Source: Cyclobacteriaceae bacterium | GTDB taxonomy: Bacteria > Bacteroidota > Bacteroidia > Cytophagales > Cyclobacteriaceae | NCBI GenBank assembly: GCA_022842845.1 | Contig: JALHOT010000004.1 | Span: 124,001-188,000 of the forward strand | DNA length: 64,000 bases | Reading direction: 5' to 3' | Part shown: positions 55,417-64,000 of the stretch, piece after piece | How positions within the stretch are numbered: position 1 is the first letter of the stretch | How the letters are laid out: the number at the start of each line of letters is the position of its first letter | Translations under genes and position numbers: made by a program | Notes under the pieces: model-generated | What the model saw: only the letters and a program-made list of their open reading frames with translations | Databases searched by the model: none | What the model was told of the DNA's origin: nothing

Positions 55417-56850
55417 TTAAAACTCTGCGCTTCCCGGGAAGCGTGGGTAGGCAATGACATCGCGTATGTTAGTCATGCCGGTAACAAATTGTATGAGTCT
55501 TTCGAAACCTAACCCAAAACCTGCGTGCGGGGCAGTACCAAATTTTCTGAGTTCGAGATACCACCAAATCGTTTCTTGTGAAATGCCCAACTCAGTGACA
55601 CGTGCCATCAGGCGATCATATCTTTCTTCACGCTGCGAACCGCCAATAATTTCTCCGATACCCGGGAAGAGTACATCCATGGCCGCCACTGTTTTGCCAT
55701 CCTCATTCTGACGCATGTAGAACGACTTAATAGCTGCGGGATAGTTATATAAGATTACTGGTTTCTTGAAGTGTTTTTCTACGAGAAAGCGCTCATGTTC
55801 ACTTTGTAAATCGGCTCCCCATTCATTAATGATGTACTGAAATTTCTTTTTCTTATTCGGAGCAGAGTCTTTTAATATTTCGATGGCCTCGGTGTAAGTA
55901 AGTCGCTGGAAATCATTGTCAACAACAAACTTTAAGCGATCTATTAAACCTAATTCGCTACGCTGGTCTTGAGGTTTGGCGGCTTCTTCTTCTTTTGCGC
56001 GCTTATCTAAAAACTCTAAATCCTCCATGCAATTGTCAAGGGCATACTTGCACAAGTACTGGATAAAGTCTTGTGCTAATTGCATGTTATCCTTAATATC
56101 GTAGAAGGCCATCTCAGGTTCAATCATCCAAAACTCAGCCAGGTGGCGGGAGGTATTAGAGTTTTCAGCTCTGAAGGTCGGGCCAAAAGTATAGATCTCG
56201 CCTAAACCCATGGCAAAGGTTTCACCTTCCAATTGACCAGATACCGTTAAGTTAGCCTCGCGGCCGAAAAAGTCTTCTTTGTAGTTGATTTTTCCGCTAT
56301 CGTCACGGGGAGGTTTTTCCATGTTGAGGGTAGTAACGCGGAACATATCACCGGCACCCTCTGCATCAGAACCTGTAATGATAGGCGTGTGTATATAGAA
56401 AAAGCCTCTGTCGTTAAAGAACTTATGAACAGCAAATGCCATGGCATGGCGCACCCTGAAAACTGCACTGAAGGTGTTGGTGCGAACACGCAAGTGGGCA
56501 ATCTCTCTTAAGAATTCAAGCGAATGTTTTTTTGGCTGCAGGGGATATGCTTCCGGATCACTGTCACCATAAATTTCAAGATTTTCGACCTTTACTTCAA
56601 CCGTCTGCCCTTTGGCCGGGGAGGGGATCAATAATCCGGTTACGGCAATACAGGCTCCCGTGGTGATTCTTTTGAGCGTGGCCTCATCAAACTTACCCAA
56701 TTCTACAACCGCCTGAAGGTTATTGATGCTTGATCCATCGTTAAGAGATATGAACTGGTTGTTTCTAAAAGTTCTTACCCAGCCCTGTACGGTTACTGTT
56801 TGGTTACCAGGGGTGGTGTTTAAAAGGTCTTTAATCTTGGCCGTTCTCAT
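55417..56850 (-). CDS. asnS: Asparaginyl-tRNA synthetase
   Basis: A 477-residue class IIb aminoacyl-tRNA synthetase. The N-terminal OB-fold anticodon-binding domain ([20 protein letters not shown]) is followed by the catalytic domain with motif 2 ([28 protein letters not shown]) in part and motif 3 ([15 protein letters not shown] near the C terminus). The Asn-type rather than Asp-type is shown by length and by [13 protein letters not shown]. Its start ATG is 204 bp from the divergent rpoN start. Confidence 0.97.
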   Translation of the reverse strand: MRTAKIKDLLNTTPGNQTVTVQGWVRTFRNNQFISLNDGSSINNLQAVVELGKFDEATLKRITTGACIAVTGLLIPSPAKGQTVEVKVENLEIYGDSDPEAYPLQPKKHSLEFLREIAHLRVRTNTFSAVFRVRHAMAFAVHKFFNDRGFFYIHTPIITGSDAEGAGDMFRVTTLNMEKPPRDDSGKINYKEDFFGREANLTVSGQLEGETFAMGLGEIYTFGPTFRAENSNTSRHLAEFWMIEPEMAFYDIKDNMQLAQDFIQYLCKYALDNCMEDLEFLDKRAKEEEAAKPQDQRSELGLIDRLKFVVDNDFQRLTYTEAIEILKDSAPNKKKKFQYIINEWGADLQSEHERFLVEKHFKKPVILYNYPAAIKSFYMRQNEDGKTVAAMDVLFPGIGEIIGGSQREERYDRLMARVTELGISQETIWWYLELRKFGTAPHAGFGLGFERLIQFVTGMTNIRDVIAYPRFPGSAEF

Positions 56851-57010
56851 AAAAATGGTTGAATAGGGCTCTCTTTCAGGATTTTACAGAAAGACAAGCG
56901 TATTAAACAAGACCGCAAAAAACGCTAATTGGTAAGACTTGTCAAAATGAAAAATTGAGGCTCAATACTTGTCTGGTTACTAAAAGAAAGGCGATAAAAG
57001 TCTTTAGATT

Positions 57011-57040
57011 TTCAGACCTAGCGCTGAAATGATAACTTTG
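57011..57040 (+). promoter_or_regulatory. Putative promoter of rpoN
   Basis: TAACTTTG at 57033-57040 matches the -7 consensus TAnnTTTG exactly; TTC at 57011-57013, with 19 bp between, is a one-off match to the -33 TTG. Transcription would start about 10 bases before the rpoN start codon, giving a very short leader. Confidence 0.5.
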
Positions 57041-57054
57041 TTTAGAATTCGTGT

Positions 57055-58560
57055 ATGCAGAAACTAGGGTTAAATCAATCGTTACAACAAAAGCTGTCTC
57101 CCCAGCAGATACAGTTTATTAAACTGCTGCAAGTCCCTACCGCAGAGCTGGAGGCCAGAATTGAGGAAGAACTGGAAATCAATCCTGCTCTAGAGGAAGG
57201 AGAGACTGAGACACCTGAAACACAAGAAGAAAGCAATACAGAATCCGAAGCTGAAGAATTTAGCGAGACTTCAGGGGGCGATGATGAGTTAGATATTAAT
57301 GATTACCTGCGCGATGATGATTACAGTGGCTATAAAATGCAGGGCGATGGTGATGGTGATGAAGATGATCGTGAAATGCCTTTGGCCATGGGGGCAAGTT
57401 TGCAAGAGCTATTACTTACCCAGTTGGGGTATTTGGGATTAGATGAAAAGCAACGTGCCATCGGTAGTCAGTTAATTGGCAGTATTGAAAATGATGGTTA
57501 TATCCGAAGAGAGCTGGAAGCCATTGTTAACGATCTGGCTTTTTCCCAAGGCATTGATACCAGCGTTGAAGAAGTTGAAGATATTTTAAAGAAGCTGCAG
57601 AGTTTTGATCCTGCCGGGATTGGAGCTCGAAATTTACAAGAATGTCTTTTGTTACAGCTCGAACGACTCAAGCAGAGCATAGAGGAAGATGATTCGGATA
57701 AGTTTACAAAATCGTATGTAGTAGATAAGGCCATCCAAACGGTGCGCGATTGCTACGAAGAGTTTACCAAAAAGCATTACGATAAAATTATCAAGAAGCT
57801 TGATATTGCGGAGGAGGATGCGGACGACATCAAGGATATTATTACGCTAATTTCCGGACTCAATCCTAAGCCAGGTGGTGTGAGTGCCACCACAGGAGTG
57901 TCGAAGAATCAGGTAATCATACCAGACTTTATTTTAACCAACAACAATGGAAAATTGGAGTTGGCGCTAAATTCACGCAATGCCCCTGAGTTACGCATCA
58001 GCCGATCTTATACCGACATGTTTAAGGCTTATGATAAGGGCGACAAAAAGGATAAGAAGTTAAAAGAGGCGGTAACATTCGTTAAGCAAAAGCTTGATGC
58101 AGCCAAGTGGTTTATCGATGCCATCAAGCAGAGGCAGCAAACATTGCTTCGTACCATGAAGGCTATTGTTGATTTTCAGTACGAGTACTTTCAGGAAGGA
58201 GATGAGACCAAGCTTAAACCTATGATTTTGAAAGATATTGCTACTATGATTAACATGGATATATCTACTGTATCGCGTGTGGCCAGCAGCAAGGCAGTAC
58301 AAACCGATTTCGGGATCTTTCCTTTAAAGTACTTCTTTTCAGAAGGGATTGCTACTGACTCTGGTGAAGAGGTAAGTAGTCGTGAAGTGAAACAAATAAT
58401 TAAAGACCTTATCGCAGCAGAACCTAAGGGTAAACCCTTATCGGACGATAAGATAGAAAAAATACTCAATGAGAAGGGGTATAACATTGCCAGACGTACA
58501 GTGGCTAAATACCGTGAGCAACTGAATTTACCAGTAGCACGTTTGCGTAAACAGTTGTGA
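57055..58560 (+). CDS. rpoN: RNA polymerase sigma-54 factor RpoN
   Basis: A 501-residue sigma-54. Region I is Gln/Leu-rich (LGLNQSLQQKLSPQQIQFIKLLQ). Region II is very acidic (about residues 45-105, Asp/Glu-rich). Region III includes the core-binding domain, the HTH (MNMDISTVSRVASSKAVQTD-like IATMINMDISTVSRVAS) and the RpoN box ARRTVAKYRE at the C terminus. Sigma-54 needs AAA+ activators, none of which is in this window. The length is slightly above average because of the acidic region. Confidence 0.97.
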   Translation: MQKLGLNQSLQQKLSPQQIQFIKLLQVPTAELEARIEEELEINPALEEGETETPETQEESNTESEAEEFSETSGGDDELDINDYLRDDDYSGYKMQGDGDGDEDDREMPLAMGASLQELLLTQLGYLGLDEKQRAIGSQLIGSIENDGYIRRELEAIVNDLAFSQGIDTSVEEVEDILKKLQSFDPAGIGARNLQECLLLQLERLKQSIEEDDSDKFTKSYVVDKAIQTVRDCYEEFTKKHYDKIIKKLDIAEEDADDIKDIITLISGLNPKPGGVSATTGVSKNQVIIPDFILTNNNGKLELALNSRNAPELRISRSYTDMFKAYDKGDKKDKKLKEAVTFVKQKLDAAKWFIDAIKQRQQTLLRTMKAIVDFQYEYFQEGDETKLKPMILKDIATMINMDISTVSRVASSKAVQTDFGIFPLKYFFSEGIATDSGEEVSSREVKQIIKDLIAAEPKGKPLSDDKIEKILNEKGYNIARRTVAKYREQLNLPVARLRKQL

Positions 58561-58599
58561 GTAATTTCAAATCAACATTTGAAATGTAAAATTGATGAA

Positions 58600-59223
58600 A
58601 TGAAATTTTTAGCGCAGTTTATCTCAGTTATTTCCCATCCTTTACTGTTAGCCTCTTATTTATTTTTAGTCTTTGCCTGGCTGTATCCGCCAGCCATGTT
58701 TCCAATACCAGATCGTTCGTTTAAAAGTGTTTTGATACTCATCTTTGTTTGCACTTTTCTGCTGCCAGCCATTAATGTTTATTTTTTTAAAGCCTTTGGT
58801 ACCATTACTTCCATGAGCATGCCTTTGCGTAAAGAACGCATTGCTCCTTTTTTAATGATTGCCATTCTTTACCTGGTGGTTACTTACTTGCTGCACTCAA
58901 AGCTTGGTCTGGGTTTTCAAGACCCCTTCATGAAGTTTCTTATCATTATCGATTTACTGGTGATGGTAGCATTTTTTGTCACGCTTGTACTGAAGGCCAG
59001 CATTCATAGCCTTGCCATTGGAGGAATGACAGTGATCATAGCCATGCTCAATACTGTGACAGAGAATGGAATATTTTTCTATCCATTAATTGCTTCTATT
59101 TTAATGCTGGGTATTGTTGCATCAGCAAGATTATACTTGCAGGTTCATACACTTAAAGAAGTATTCGTTGGCTTAATCACGGGAGCATTGGTGAGCTTGG
59201 GAGGAATGATATTTTTGTTTTAA
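58600..59223 (+). CDS. PAP2-like integral membrane protein
   Basis: A 207-residue protein with about six membrane helices. The ATG at 58600 is preferred over a TTG at 58579. The C-terminal part has ASIHSLAIGG and SARLYLQVHTLKEVFVG, which match motifs C2 (S-x-H-S) and C3 (SRxYLxxHxxxDVxxG) of PAP2 phosphatases, with Ala for Ser before Arg and Glu for Asp. Motif C1 (K-x6-R-P) is replaced by a weak MPLRKERIAP. It may dephosphorylate lipid carriers, or have lost activity. It lies 39 bp after rpoN. Confidence 0.8.
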   Translation: MKFLAQFISVISHPLLLASYLFLVFAWLYPPAMFPIPDRSFKSVLILIFVCTFLLPAINVYFFKAFGTITSMSMPLRKERIAPFLMIAILYLVVTYLLHSKLGLGFQDPFMKFLIIIDLLVMVAFFVTLVLKASIHSLAIGGMTVIIAMLNTVTENGIFFYPLIASILMLGIVASARLYLQVHTLKEVFVGLITGALVSLGGMIFLF

Positions 59224-59238
59224 TGTAAATAATTAATT

Positions 59239-60021
59239 ATGTCTTATACATTTTTAAAATACGAAGTGACTGAAGGTGTTGCCACCATCACTTTAAACCG
59301 TCCTGATGTTTATAATGCCTTGAACGATGAGATTACTTTCGAATTGCAAGACGCATTGAAGGCCGTAGCTAAAGATGAAAAAGTGCGCGTTGTGGTGTTG
59401 ACAGGAGAGGGGAAAGCCTTTTGTTCCGGGCAGGATCTAAAGGCTGCCAGCGGTCAGCAGAAGCGTTCTTTCATGGATTCTTTGCATAAGCGATACAACC
59501 CGATCATCCGTGCTATGCGTAACTTACCGAAACCAATTGTTTGTCGCCTCAACGGAGTAGCGGCAGGTGCTGGTTGTTCAATAGCTTTAGCCTGTGATGT
59601 TATTGTAGCTAATGAAGAAGCGCAGCTCATAGAGATCTTTATCAATATAGGTCTTGTACCTGACTCCGGTTCCTCATTCTTTTTACCACGAACGCTAGGC
59701 TTTAATAGAGCCTTTGAGCTTTGCAGCACGGGCAACAGACTTAAAGCAAGCGAAGCAGTCACCATCGGATTGATTAATAAAGCGGTGCCTGCTGGAGAGC
59801 TGGATGCTGTGGTAAAAGGCTATACCGAATTCTATGCTAAGGCACCCACTAAATCCATTGGTTTGCTTAAGAAGATGCTCAATAAAGCTCAAACCGCATC
59901 GCTTGATGAAATGCTGGACTATGAAGCTTATTGCCAGGAGATTGCTGGCAGCTCACAAGATTACAAAGAAGGAGTCCAGGCTTTCTTAGAAAAACGGAAG
60001 CCGAATTTCATAGGTAAATAA
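59239..60021 (+). CDS. Enoyl-CoA hydratase/isomerase family protein (PaaG-like)
   Basis: A 260-residue crotonase-fold enzyme. Oxyanion-hole segments GKAFCSGQDLKAA and NGVAAGAGCSIALACDV and the loop NIGLVPDSGSSFFLPRTLG are seen. The Asp in VPDSG and absence of both hydratase Glu residues point to the PaaG type (ring-epoxide isomerase of phenylacetate degradation) or a delta-isomerase. No other paa genes lie in the window, so the pathway is uncertain. It starts 15 bp after the PAP2-like gene. Confidence 0.9.
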   Translation: MSYTFLKYEVTEGVATITLNRPDVYNALNDEITFELQDALKAVAKDEKVRVVVLTGEGKAFCSGQDLKAASGQQKRSFMDSLHKRYNPIIRAMRNLPKPIVCRLNGVAAGAGCSIALACDVIVANEEAQLIEIFINIGLVPDSGSSFFLPRTLGFNRAFELCSTGNRLKASEAVTIGLINKAVPAGELDAVVKGYTEFYAKAPTKSIGLLKKMLNKAQTASLDEMLDYEAYCQEIAGSSQDYKEGVQAFLEKRKPNFIGK

Positions 60022-60050
60022 GAAGTGACAGTATAAATTTTCTCTGATAA

Positions 60051-60929
60051 ATGAAGAATGTTCGCTTAGTACTGGGCAGTGGTGGGGCTCGAGGTATGGC
60101 GCACATAGGCGTAATAGAAGAGCTTCAGAAGTCGGGTTTTGTTATTAAAGAAGTAGCAGGTTGCTCGATGGGTGCCATTGTAGGCGGTCTATATTGTGCC
60201 GGGCATTTAGATGAGTACAAGCATTGGCTAATTAGCCTGAGCCGCTTTGATGTTTTCAAGTTGCTCGACTTCACACTTTCTTCTCAGGGCATTGTAAAAG
60301 GCGATAGGGTATTCAAGGCAATTGAACAACTCATCGGCTATCATGAAATTGATAAATTCCCGATTCCCTTTACTGCAGTTGCCTCTGATCTGGTGGCGCG
60401 GCAAGAAATCTATTTCCGATCGGGTAGTTTATTCAAGGCCTTAAGGGCATCGGTAGCCATTCCTACTATTTTCACACCTGTGATTGATGGGCAGCGCCAA
60501 TTGGTAGATGGTGGGGTGCTTAATCCGCTCCCCTTAAATGTGGTGAGACGTGAAGCAGGAGATTGGCTCGTGGCAGTAAATGTTAATGCCAATTTCCCCA
60601 GCCAAAAGAAAAGTATTGTGCCTGAGGTGAACGAAGAAAAAGCAGCCTATCTGAGAATGCTGGATCATTTCAGAACGCAGATTCTACGATTCGATAGCAA
60701 GGCGGAGGAAACAGTAGAGAAGTTAGGCTTCCTGGATTTATTGAATAAATCCTATGACCTCACTTTGGATCGATTAACAGACCTGATGATTGAAATGCAT
60801 AAGCCTGATTTGGTCGTGAATATTTCAAGAGATGCCTGTGGTATTTTTGAATTTTACCGCGCAAATGAAATCATTGAAGAAGGACGTATTGCTTTTACAA
60901 AAGCCCTGGAGGAAAAGCGCTATACGTAA
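60051..60929 (+). CDS. Patatin-like phospholipase
   Basis: A 292-residue cytoplasmic or peripheral membrane protein. The oxyanion motif GSGGARGMAHIG, nucleophile GCSMGAIVGG (G-x-S-x-G) and catalytic Asp in VDGGVLNPLP give the Ser-Asp dyad of patatin esterases. It resembles the RssA/YchK type, which hydrolyses phospholipids or lysophospholipids. Its last 35 bases overlap the convergent small membrane protein gene. Confidence 0.93.
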   Translation: MKNVRLVLGSGGARGMAHIGVIEELQKSGFVIKEVAGCSMGAIVGGLYCAGHLDEYKHWLISLSRFDVFKLLDFTLSSQGIVKGDRVFKAIEQLIGYHEIDKFPIPFTAVASDLVARQEIYFRSGSLFKALRASVAIPTIFTPVIDGQRQLVDGGVLNPLPLNVVRREAGDWLVAVNVNANFPSQKKSIVPEVNEEKAAYLRMLDHFRTQILRFDSKAEETVEKLGFLDLLNKSYDLTLDRLTDLMIEMHKPDLVVNISRDACGIFEFYRANEIIEEGRIAFTKALEEKRYT

Positions 60930-61161
60930 CTAAGTTACTCTGTGCAACTGCTTTTACTTGCTTGCGTTTTTCCCAGCGCACGACTATTACCAGTATAATC
61001 GAAAGAAAGGCAACTATCAGGAAATAGATGAAAACCCTGAACATGCGCTTCCATTTCTGGTCGCGTTCATGCCGTTCAATAATATCACCATAATTTCGGT
61101 GTCTGGCAATATTGCCAGCGCTCATGCGCTGTCTCCTTAACCTTATGTCATTTCTTCCCAT
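60895..61161 (-). CDS. Small membrane protein coupled to an ECF sigma factor
   Basis: An 88-residue protein with a basic N terminus rich in Arg/His (MGRNDIRLRRQRMSAGNIAR), a single membrane helix (about residues 42-61, RVFIYFLIVAFLSIILVIVV) and a short tail. Its start lies inside the sigma-factor gene (14-bp overlap), which supports cotranslation and a real gene. The place is where an anti-sigma factor gene usually sits, but the cytoplasmic part is short and no anti-sigma motif is recognised. It overlaps the end of the convergent patatin gene. Confidence 0.6.
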   Translation of the reverse strand: MGRNDIRLRRQRMSAGNIARHRNYGDIIERHERDQKWKRMFRVFIYFLIVAFLSIILVIVVRWEKRKQVKAVAQSNLVTYSAFPPGLL

Positions 61162-61714
61162 CGTATTTGATGCTAAGGTTAAATTGTTTTCTTAATCGAT
61201 CCAGCGCCCTGTAGGTTCTCATTTTTGCTCCACTCTCTGTAATATCCAGAATAAATGCAATTTCCTTAAAATCTTTGTCTTCGAAAAAACGCAACTCCAG
61301 TACTTCTAACATTTCTGTTGGTAGTTCTTTTAAAAATCCCAGCAACTGTTTCACCAACTCTTCGTCCCAGCCTTCATGGCCCTGGTCCATTAATTCTTTT
61401 ACCCTGACTTCCTCTATGCTGAAAACGCGATCAGTTTTCTTTTTACGATAGTGTTTATTAACCTCGTTCGCAGCAATTCTGTAAAACCAGGCTGACAATG
61501 GCAGACCGCGAAATTCAAATCGGTTCAGGTTATTCAGCGCATTCAGAAATGTCTGTGAACATAAATCGGCTGTTAAGTCTTCATCGTCTGTTTGCCTGTA
61601 TATGTAATTGAATATGCGGTCAAAGTACTTTTCATACAGGGTGCCGAAGGCCTTTGAGTTCTTCTTAGCCAGCTCTACCAGTTGATACTCCTCCCGTATT
61701 TCTACTTCGGTCAT
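61148..61714 (-). CDS. ECF-type RNA polymerase sigma factor
   Basis: A 188-residue sigma-70 family protein of the extracytoplasmic function group. The ATG at 61714 is preferred to a TTG two codons upstream. Region 2 (AFGTLYEKYFDRIFNYIYR, DLTADLCSQTFLNAL, FRGLPLSAWFYRIAANEVN) binds core and the -10; region 4 (LPTEMLEVLELRFFEDKDFKEIAFILDITESGAKMR) has the HTH for -35 recognition. ECF factors are usually held by a membrane anti-sigma factor; the candidate is the small overlapping downstream gene. Its target promoter is unknown. Confidence 0.95.
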   Translation of the reverse strand: MTEVEIREEYQLVELAKKNSKAFGTLYEKYFDRIFNYIYRQTDDEDLTADLCSQTFLNALNNLNRFEFRGLPLSAWFYRIAANEVNKHYRKKKTDRVFSIEEVRVKELMDQGHEGWDEELVKQLLGFLKELPTEMLEVLELRFFEDKDFKEIAFILDITESGAKMRTYRALDRLRKQFNLSIKYDGKK

Positions 61715-61872
61715 AGGCAAATTTACACTCTTAACCGGATTAGTGTTAAAAAGTCACAAACGGACTATTTATTTCAATCCTTATTCTGGAGTAAATATAT
61801 TTTGTTCGCGCTGAGGTCAAATGGTTATTGAGGCTAATTATTGGTATTTATAACTTGAATACCCAAGGTGCT

Positions 61873-64000
61873 TTAATCCTGCTTTAATGTTTCAGCTGGT
61901 TGAGTCCGGGCTGTTCGCAGTGTTTGAAAGCTGATGGTACTAAGCGCAATGGTTATGGTAATACTGCCTGCCAGCAGGAATACACCTACGCCCATTTCTG
62001 TTTTGTACTCAAATGATGAGAGCCACTCCTGCATACTGTAAAGTGTTATTGGAATGGAAAGACCTAAACATATAGTCAGGAGTATAATGTACTCTTTAGT
62101 CAGTAAGAATAGTAATGATTGTTCAGTGGCGCCCAATACTTTACGAATACTAATTTCTTTAACCCTGCTTTGCATGGCCAGCGAAGCCAATCCGTAAAGG
62201 CCTAAACTACCAATCAGAATGGACAACAAGGTGGCAACCTGTACAATTTTGCTAAGATTTTGATCAGATCTGTATTGGGCCTGTAGGGCACTATCAACAA
62301 AATTAAAGGTGAATTCCTCTCCATTGCTAAGGCTTACCCAAGTACTTTTAATCTGGTCAATCACCTTATTGATGTTGCCAGGCTCTAGCTTAACAATTAA
62401 TTTGGGAAGTGGTGAGGTTGTAATATTGATATTCTCAACACCTTGCAGGATGATGGAAGGATCTTGAAGCATAACCAGGGGTTCAACTTTATTATAAAGT
62501 GATGAGTAGTGAAAGTCTTTAACAACCCCAATGATCTCATGGTCTGCAAAACCTTTGCCTGGTAATTTCTTGCCAATGGCATCCACCCATCCGTATTCTT
62601 TTACAAAAGCTTCATTAACAATAATGGCTCTCCTTTTATCAGATGTGTTTGCGTTTGAAAAATTCCGACCACTGATAATTTTCATTTTTAGTGTTGGAAT
62701 ATAAGCATCATCTACTGGGTTGAGATTAAAATTGTGGTATACTCTTTTATCGTCAGTAAAGCCGACACTTAACCAGTTACCGCGACCGAAATCATGAGAG
62801 GAACTTGCCACGCTTAGTACGCCAGGTATCTTGGCTAGTTCTGTTTTGAATACTTCTGCCTTTTCAAATCCAAGTTTTACCCTTTCTTCAAGATTGCCTT
62901 CTACGGGTGCAATGAGTTGGATGGTACCAATCTGTTCCTTGTCAAATCCTAAATCTTTATTCTGAATATAATCGAGTTGCTTTTTCATGATAAGGGCACT
63001 ACTTATAAGAAAAATGCTCAATACGAGTTGAAGCCCGACCAATACTTTTCGAATCCCCTGCTTACTGTTTCCACCCTGTAACTTTCCTTTTAAAATAGCG
63101 ATTGGCCTAAGTCCGGATAATACTAATGCCGGGTAGCTACCAGCGATGATGCCTATAATGGCGAGTAGGATAATGATCACTGAGACCATAAAGCCATTAA
63201 AAGGAAATGACAATTGTTTGCCAGCCAGTTCATTGAATGATGGTAACGCTAACATGGCTAACAATAATCCTATAGTCATGGCTAAGCAGGTTACAAGAAC
63301 AGCCTCTCCAATAAATTGAAGGATTAATTGTTGTCGCGCAGCACCAACGACCTTTCTTATGCCGACTTCTTTTGCCCGTTTTACAGATCGGCCTATTGAT
63401 AAGGTTATAAAATTGATGCAGGCCACTGCAAGAATGAGCATAGAGATGCCAGCCAAAATATAACTATATCGAGGGTTACTCACGGGAGCAATGCCTTGAG
63501 GATAAGTATTATCAAGGTGGATGCTAGTGAGTGGTTGAAGGCCGGGTGCATAATTACTTTGCTTGAAATCTTCTTCACCAAGTAGTTTTCTAAACAACAG
63601 GGGGAATTTACCAGTCACCTTTTCTACATCACTTCCTTCTCGTAGCAAGATGTATGTCTCTGGGCTTATATTAAACCAAGCTGATGTCAGTACACGTTCA
63701 GGATAAAGTTTTAATAAGTTCTGATCGGAAAGTAAAAAATCAAACTGAATGCTTGAATGGCTTGGTAGTTTCACAACACCTGAAACAATGAAGCTTTCAA
63801 AATTTTGCCCCACCTGAAGGGATATTGTTTGTTGAATAGGATTTTTTTCACCAAAATATTTTTTGGCAGAAGCTTCATTCAGCACGATTTTGCCAGGCTC
63901 ATTGAGTAAATCTTGATAATTGCCTTGTAGTAATTCAAAGTCGAATATTGAAAAGATGGATCGATCAGCTATCGTAAGGGTTTCTGAAAATACCTGATCA
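61873..64000 (-). CDS. MacB/FtsX-like ABC transporter permease, N terminus outside window
   Basis: The frame is open through base 63999, so the 5' end of the gene lies beyond the right edge; an internal TTG at 63885 is not the true start. About 709 residues are visible. They show the first periplasmic MacB core, an FtsX unit (VACINFITLSIGRSVKRAKE, VGIRKVVGAARQQLILQF), the second core (ADHEIIGVVKDFHYSSLYNK) and the last FtsX unit (KEISIRKVLGATEQSLL). It is homologous to the permease at 30570-33008 and has no ATPase next to it here. It should export or extract an envelope substrate using a LolD-type ATPase. Confidence 0.92.
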   Translation of the reverse strand, partial: DQVFSETLTIADRSIFSIFDFELLQGNYQDLLNEPGKIVLNEASAKKYFGEKNPIQQTISLQVGQNFESFIVSGVVKLPSHSSIQFDFLLSDQNLLKLYPERVLTSAWFNISPETYILLREGSDVEKVTGKFPLLFRKLLGEEDFKQSNYAPGLQPLTSIHLDNTYPQGIAPVSNPRYSYILAGISMLILAVACINFITLSIGRSVKRAKEVGIRKVVGAARQQLILQFIGEAVLVTCLAMTIGLLLAMLALPSFNELAGKQLSFPFNGFMVSVIIILLAIIGIIAGSYPALVLSGLRPIAILKGKLQGGNSKQGIRKVLVGLQLVLSIFLISSALIMKKQLDYIQNKDLGFDKEQIGTIQLIAPVEGNLEERVKLGFEKAEVFKTELAKIPGVLSVASSSHDFGRGNWLSVGFTDDKRVYHNFNLNPVDDAYIPTLKMKIISGRNFSNANTSDKRRAIIVNEAFVKEYGWVDAIGKKLPGKGFADHEIIGVVKDFHYSSLYNKVEPLVMLQDPSIILQGVENINITTSPLPKLIVKLEPGNINKVIDQIKSTWVSLSNGEEFTFNFVDSALQAQYRSDQNLSKIVQVATLLSILIGSLGLYGLASLAMQSRVKEISIRKVLGATEQSLLFLLTKEYIILLTICLGLSIPITLYSMQEWLSSFEYKTEMGVGVFLLAGSITITIALSTISFQTLRTARTQPAETLKQD

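Noticed and set aside
61716-61723. TAAATTTG just before the ECF sigma start codon
   Set aside because: No -33 element at 19-21 bp; the match is probably chance in AT-rich sequence.

Overview
The window reads as a chromosomal segment of a Bacteroidetes (Bacteroidota) bacterium, most likely of the Cytophagales. The signs are SprB-type repeats ending in a type IX secretion (T9SS) sorting domain, tandem GH92 mannosidases, MacB/FtsX-like permeases of the Bacteroidetes type, promoters fitting the TTG-N19-TAnnTTTG pattern, sparse Shine-Dalgarno sequences and moderate GC. No rRNA, tRNA, CRISPR array or complete insertion sequence was recognised.

Layout. 1-4.8 kb: the end of a HEAT-like gene, then katG flanked by two unrelated HigBA-type toxin-antitoxin pairs. 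Each pair is followed, on its own coding strand, by a copy of the same ~70-85 bp hairpin-forming repeat, so the two copies lie in inverted orientation around katG. This looks like two integron-type or otherwise mobile gene cassettes. katG has an OxyR-like operator. 5-17 kb: a tight three-gene operon of very large exported proteins (1524 aa unknown; six-module fibronectin III-like; 1731 aa SprB-repeat/T9SS). 17.3-27 kb: exported FKBP isomerase, two GH92 enzymes, a PIG-L deacetylase and two paralogous lipoprotein amidohydrolases, a set fitted to breaking down external glycans and peptides. 27-34 kb: an unknown secreted protein, a methyltransferase, a MacB-like permease and an alpha/beta hydrolase.

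34.2-49.9 kb is the division and cell wall (dcw) cluster: mraZ-rsmH-ftsL-ftsI-murE-mraY-murD-ftsW-murG-murC-ftsQ-ftsA-ftsZ, all on the + strand and mostly overlapping or only a few bases apart. A promoter before mraZ is interlaced with three 10-bp-phased MraZ boxes. The cluster makes the DAP-type lipid II precursor and supplies the core divisome. Three of its wider gaps hold hairpin or dispersed repeat elements; two of these are related to each other. Two terminator-like hairpins follow ftsZ.

50-64 kb is housekeeping and envelope genes: a hydrolase, a DedA protein, an aldo/keto reductase, an OmpA-like protein, a LolD-like ATPase with a TolC-type channel, asnS, rpoN (sigma-54), a PAP2-like membrane protein, an enoyl-CoA hydratase, a patatin, an ECF sigma factor with a small overlapping membrane protein gene, and a MacB-like permease cut by the right edge.

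The observations most worth following are the two toxin-antitoxin cassettes with a shared hairpin around katG, the GH92 enzyme whose catalytic acid Glu is a Gln, the amidohydrolase paralogue lacking its HxH metal motif, the MraZ operator, and the uncharacterised giant surface operon.
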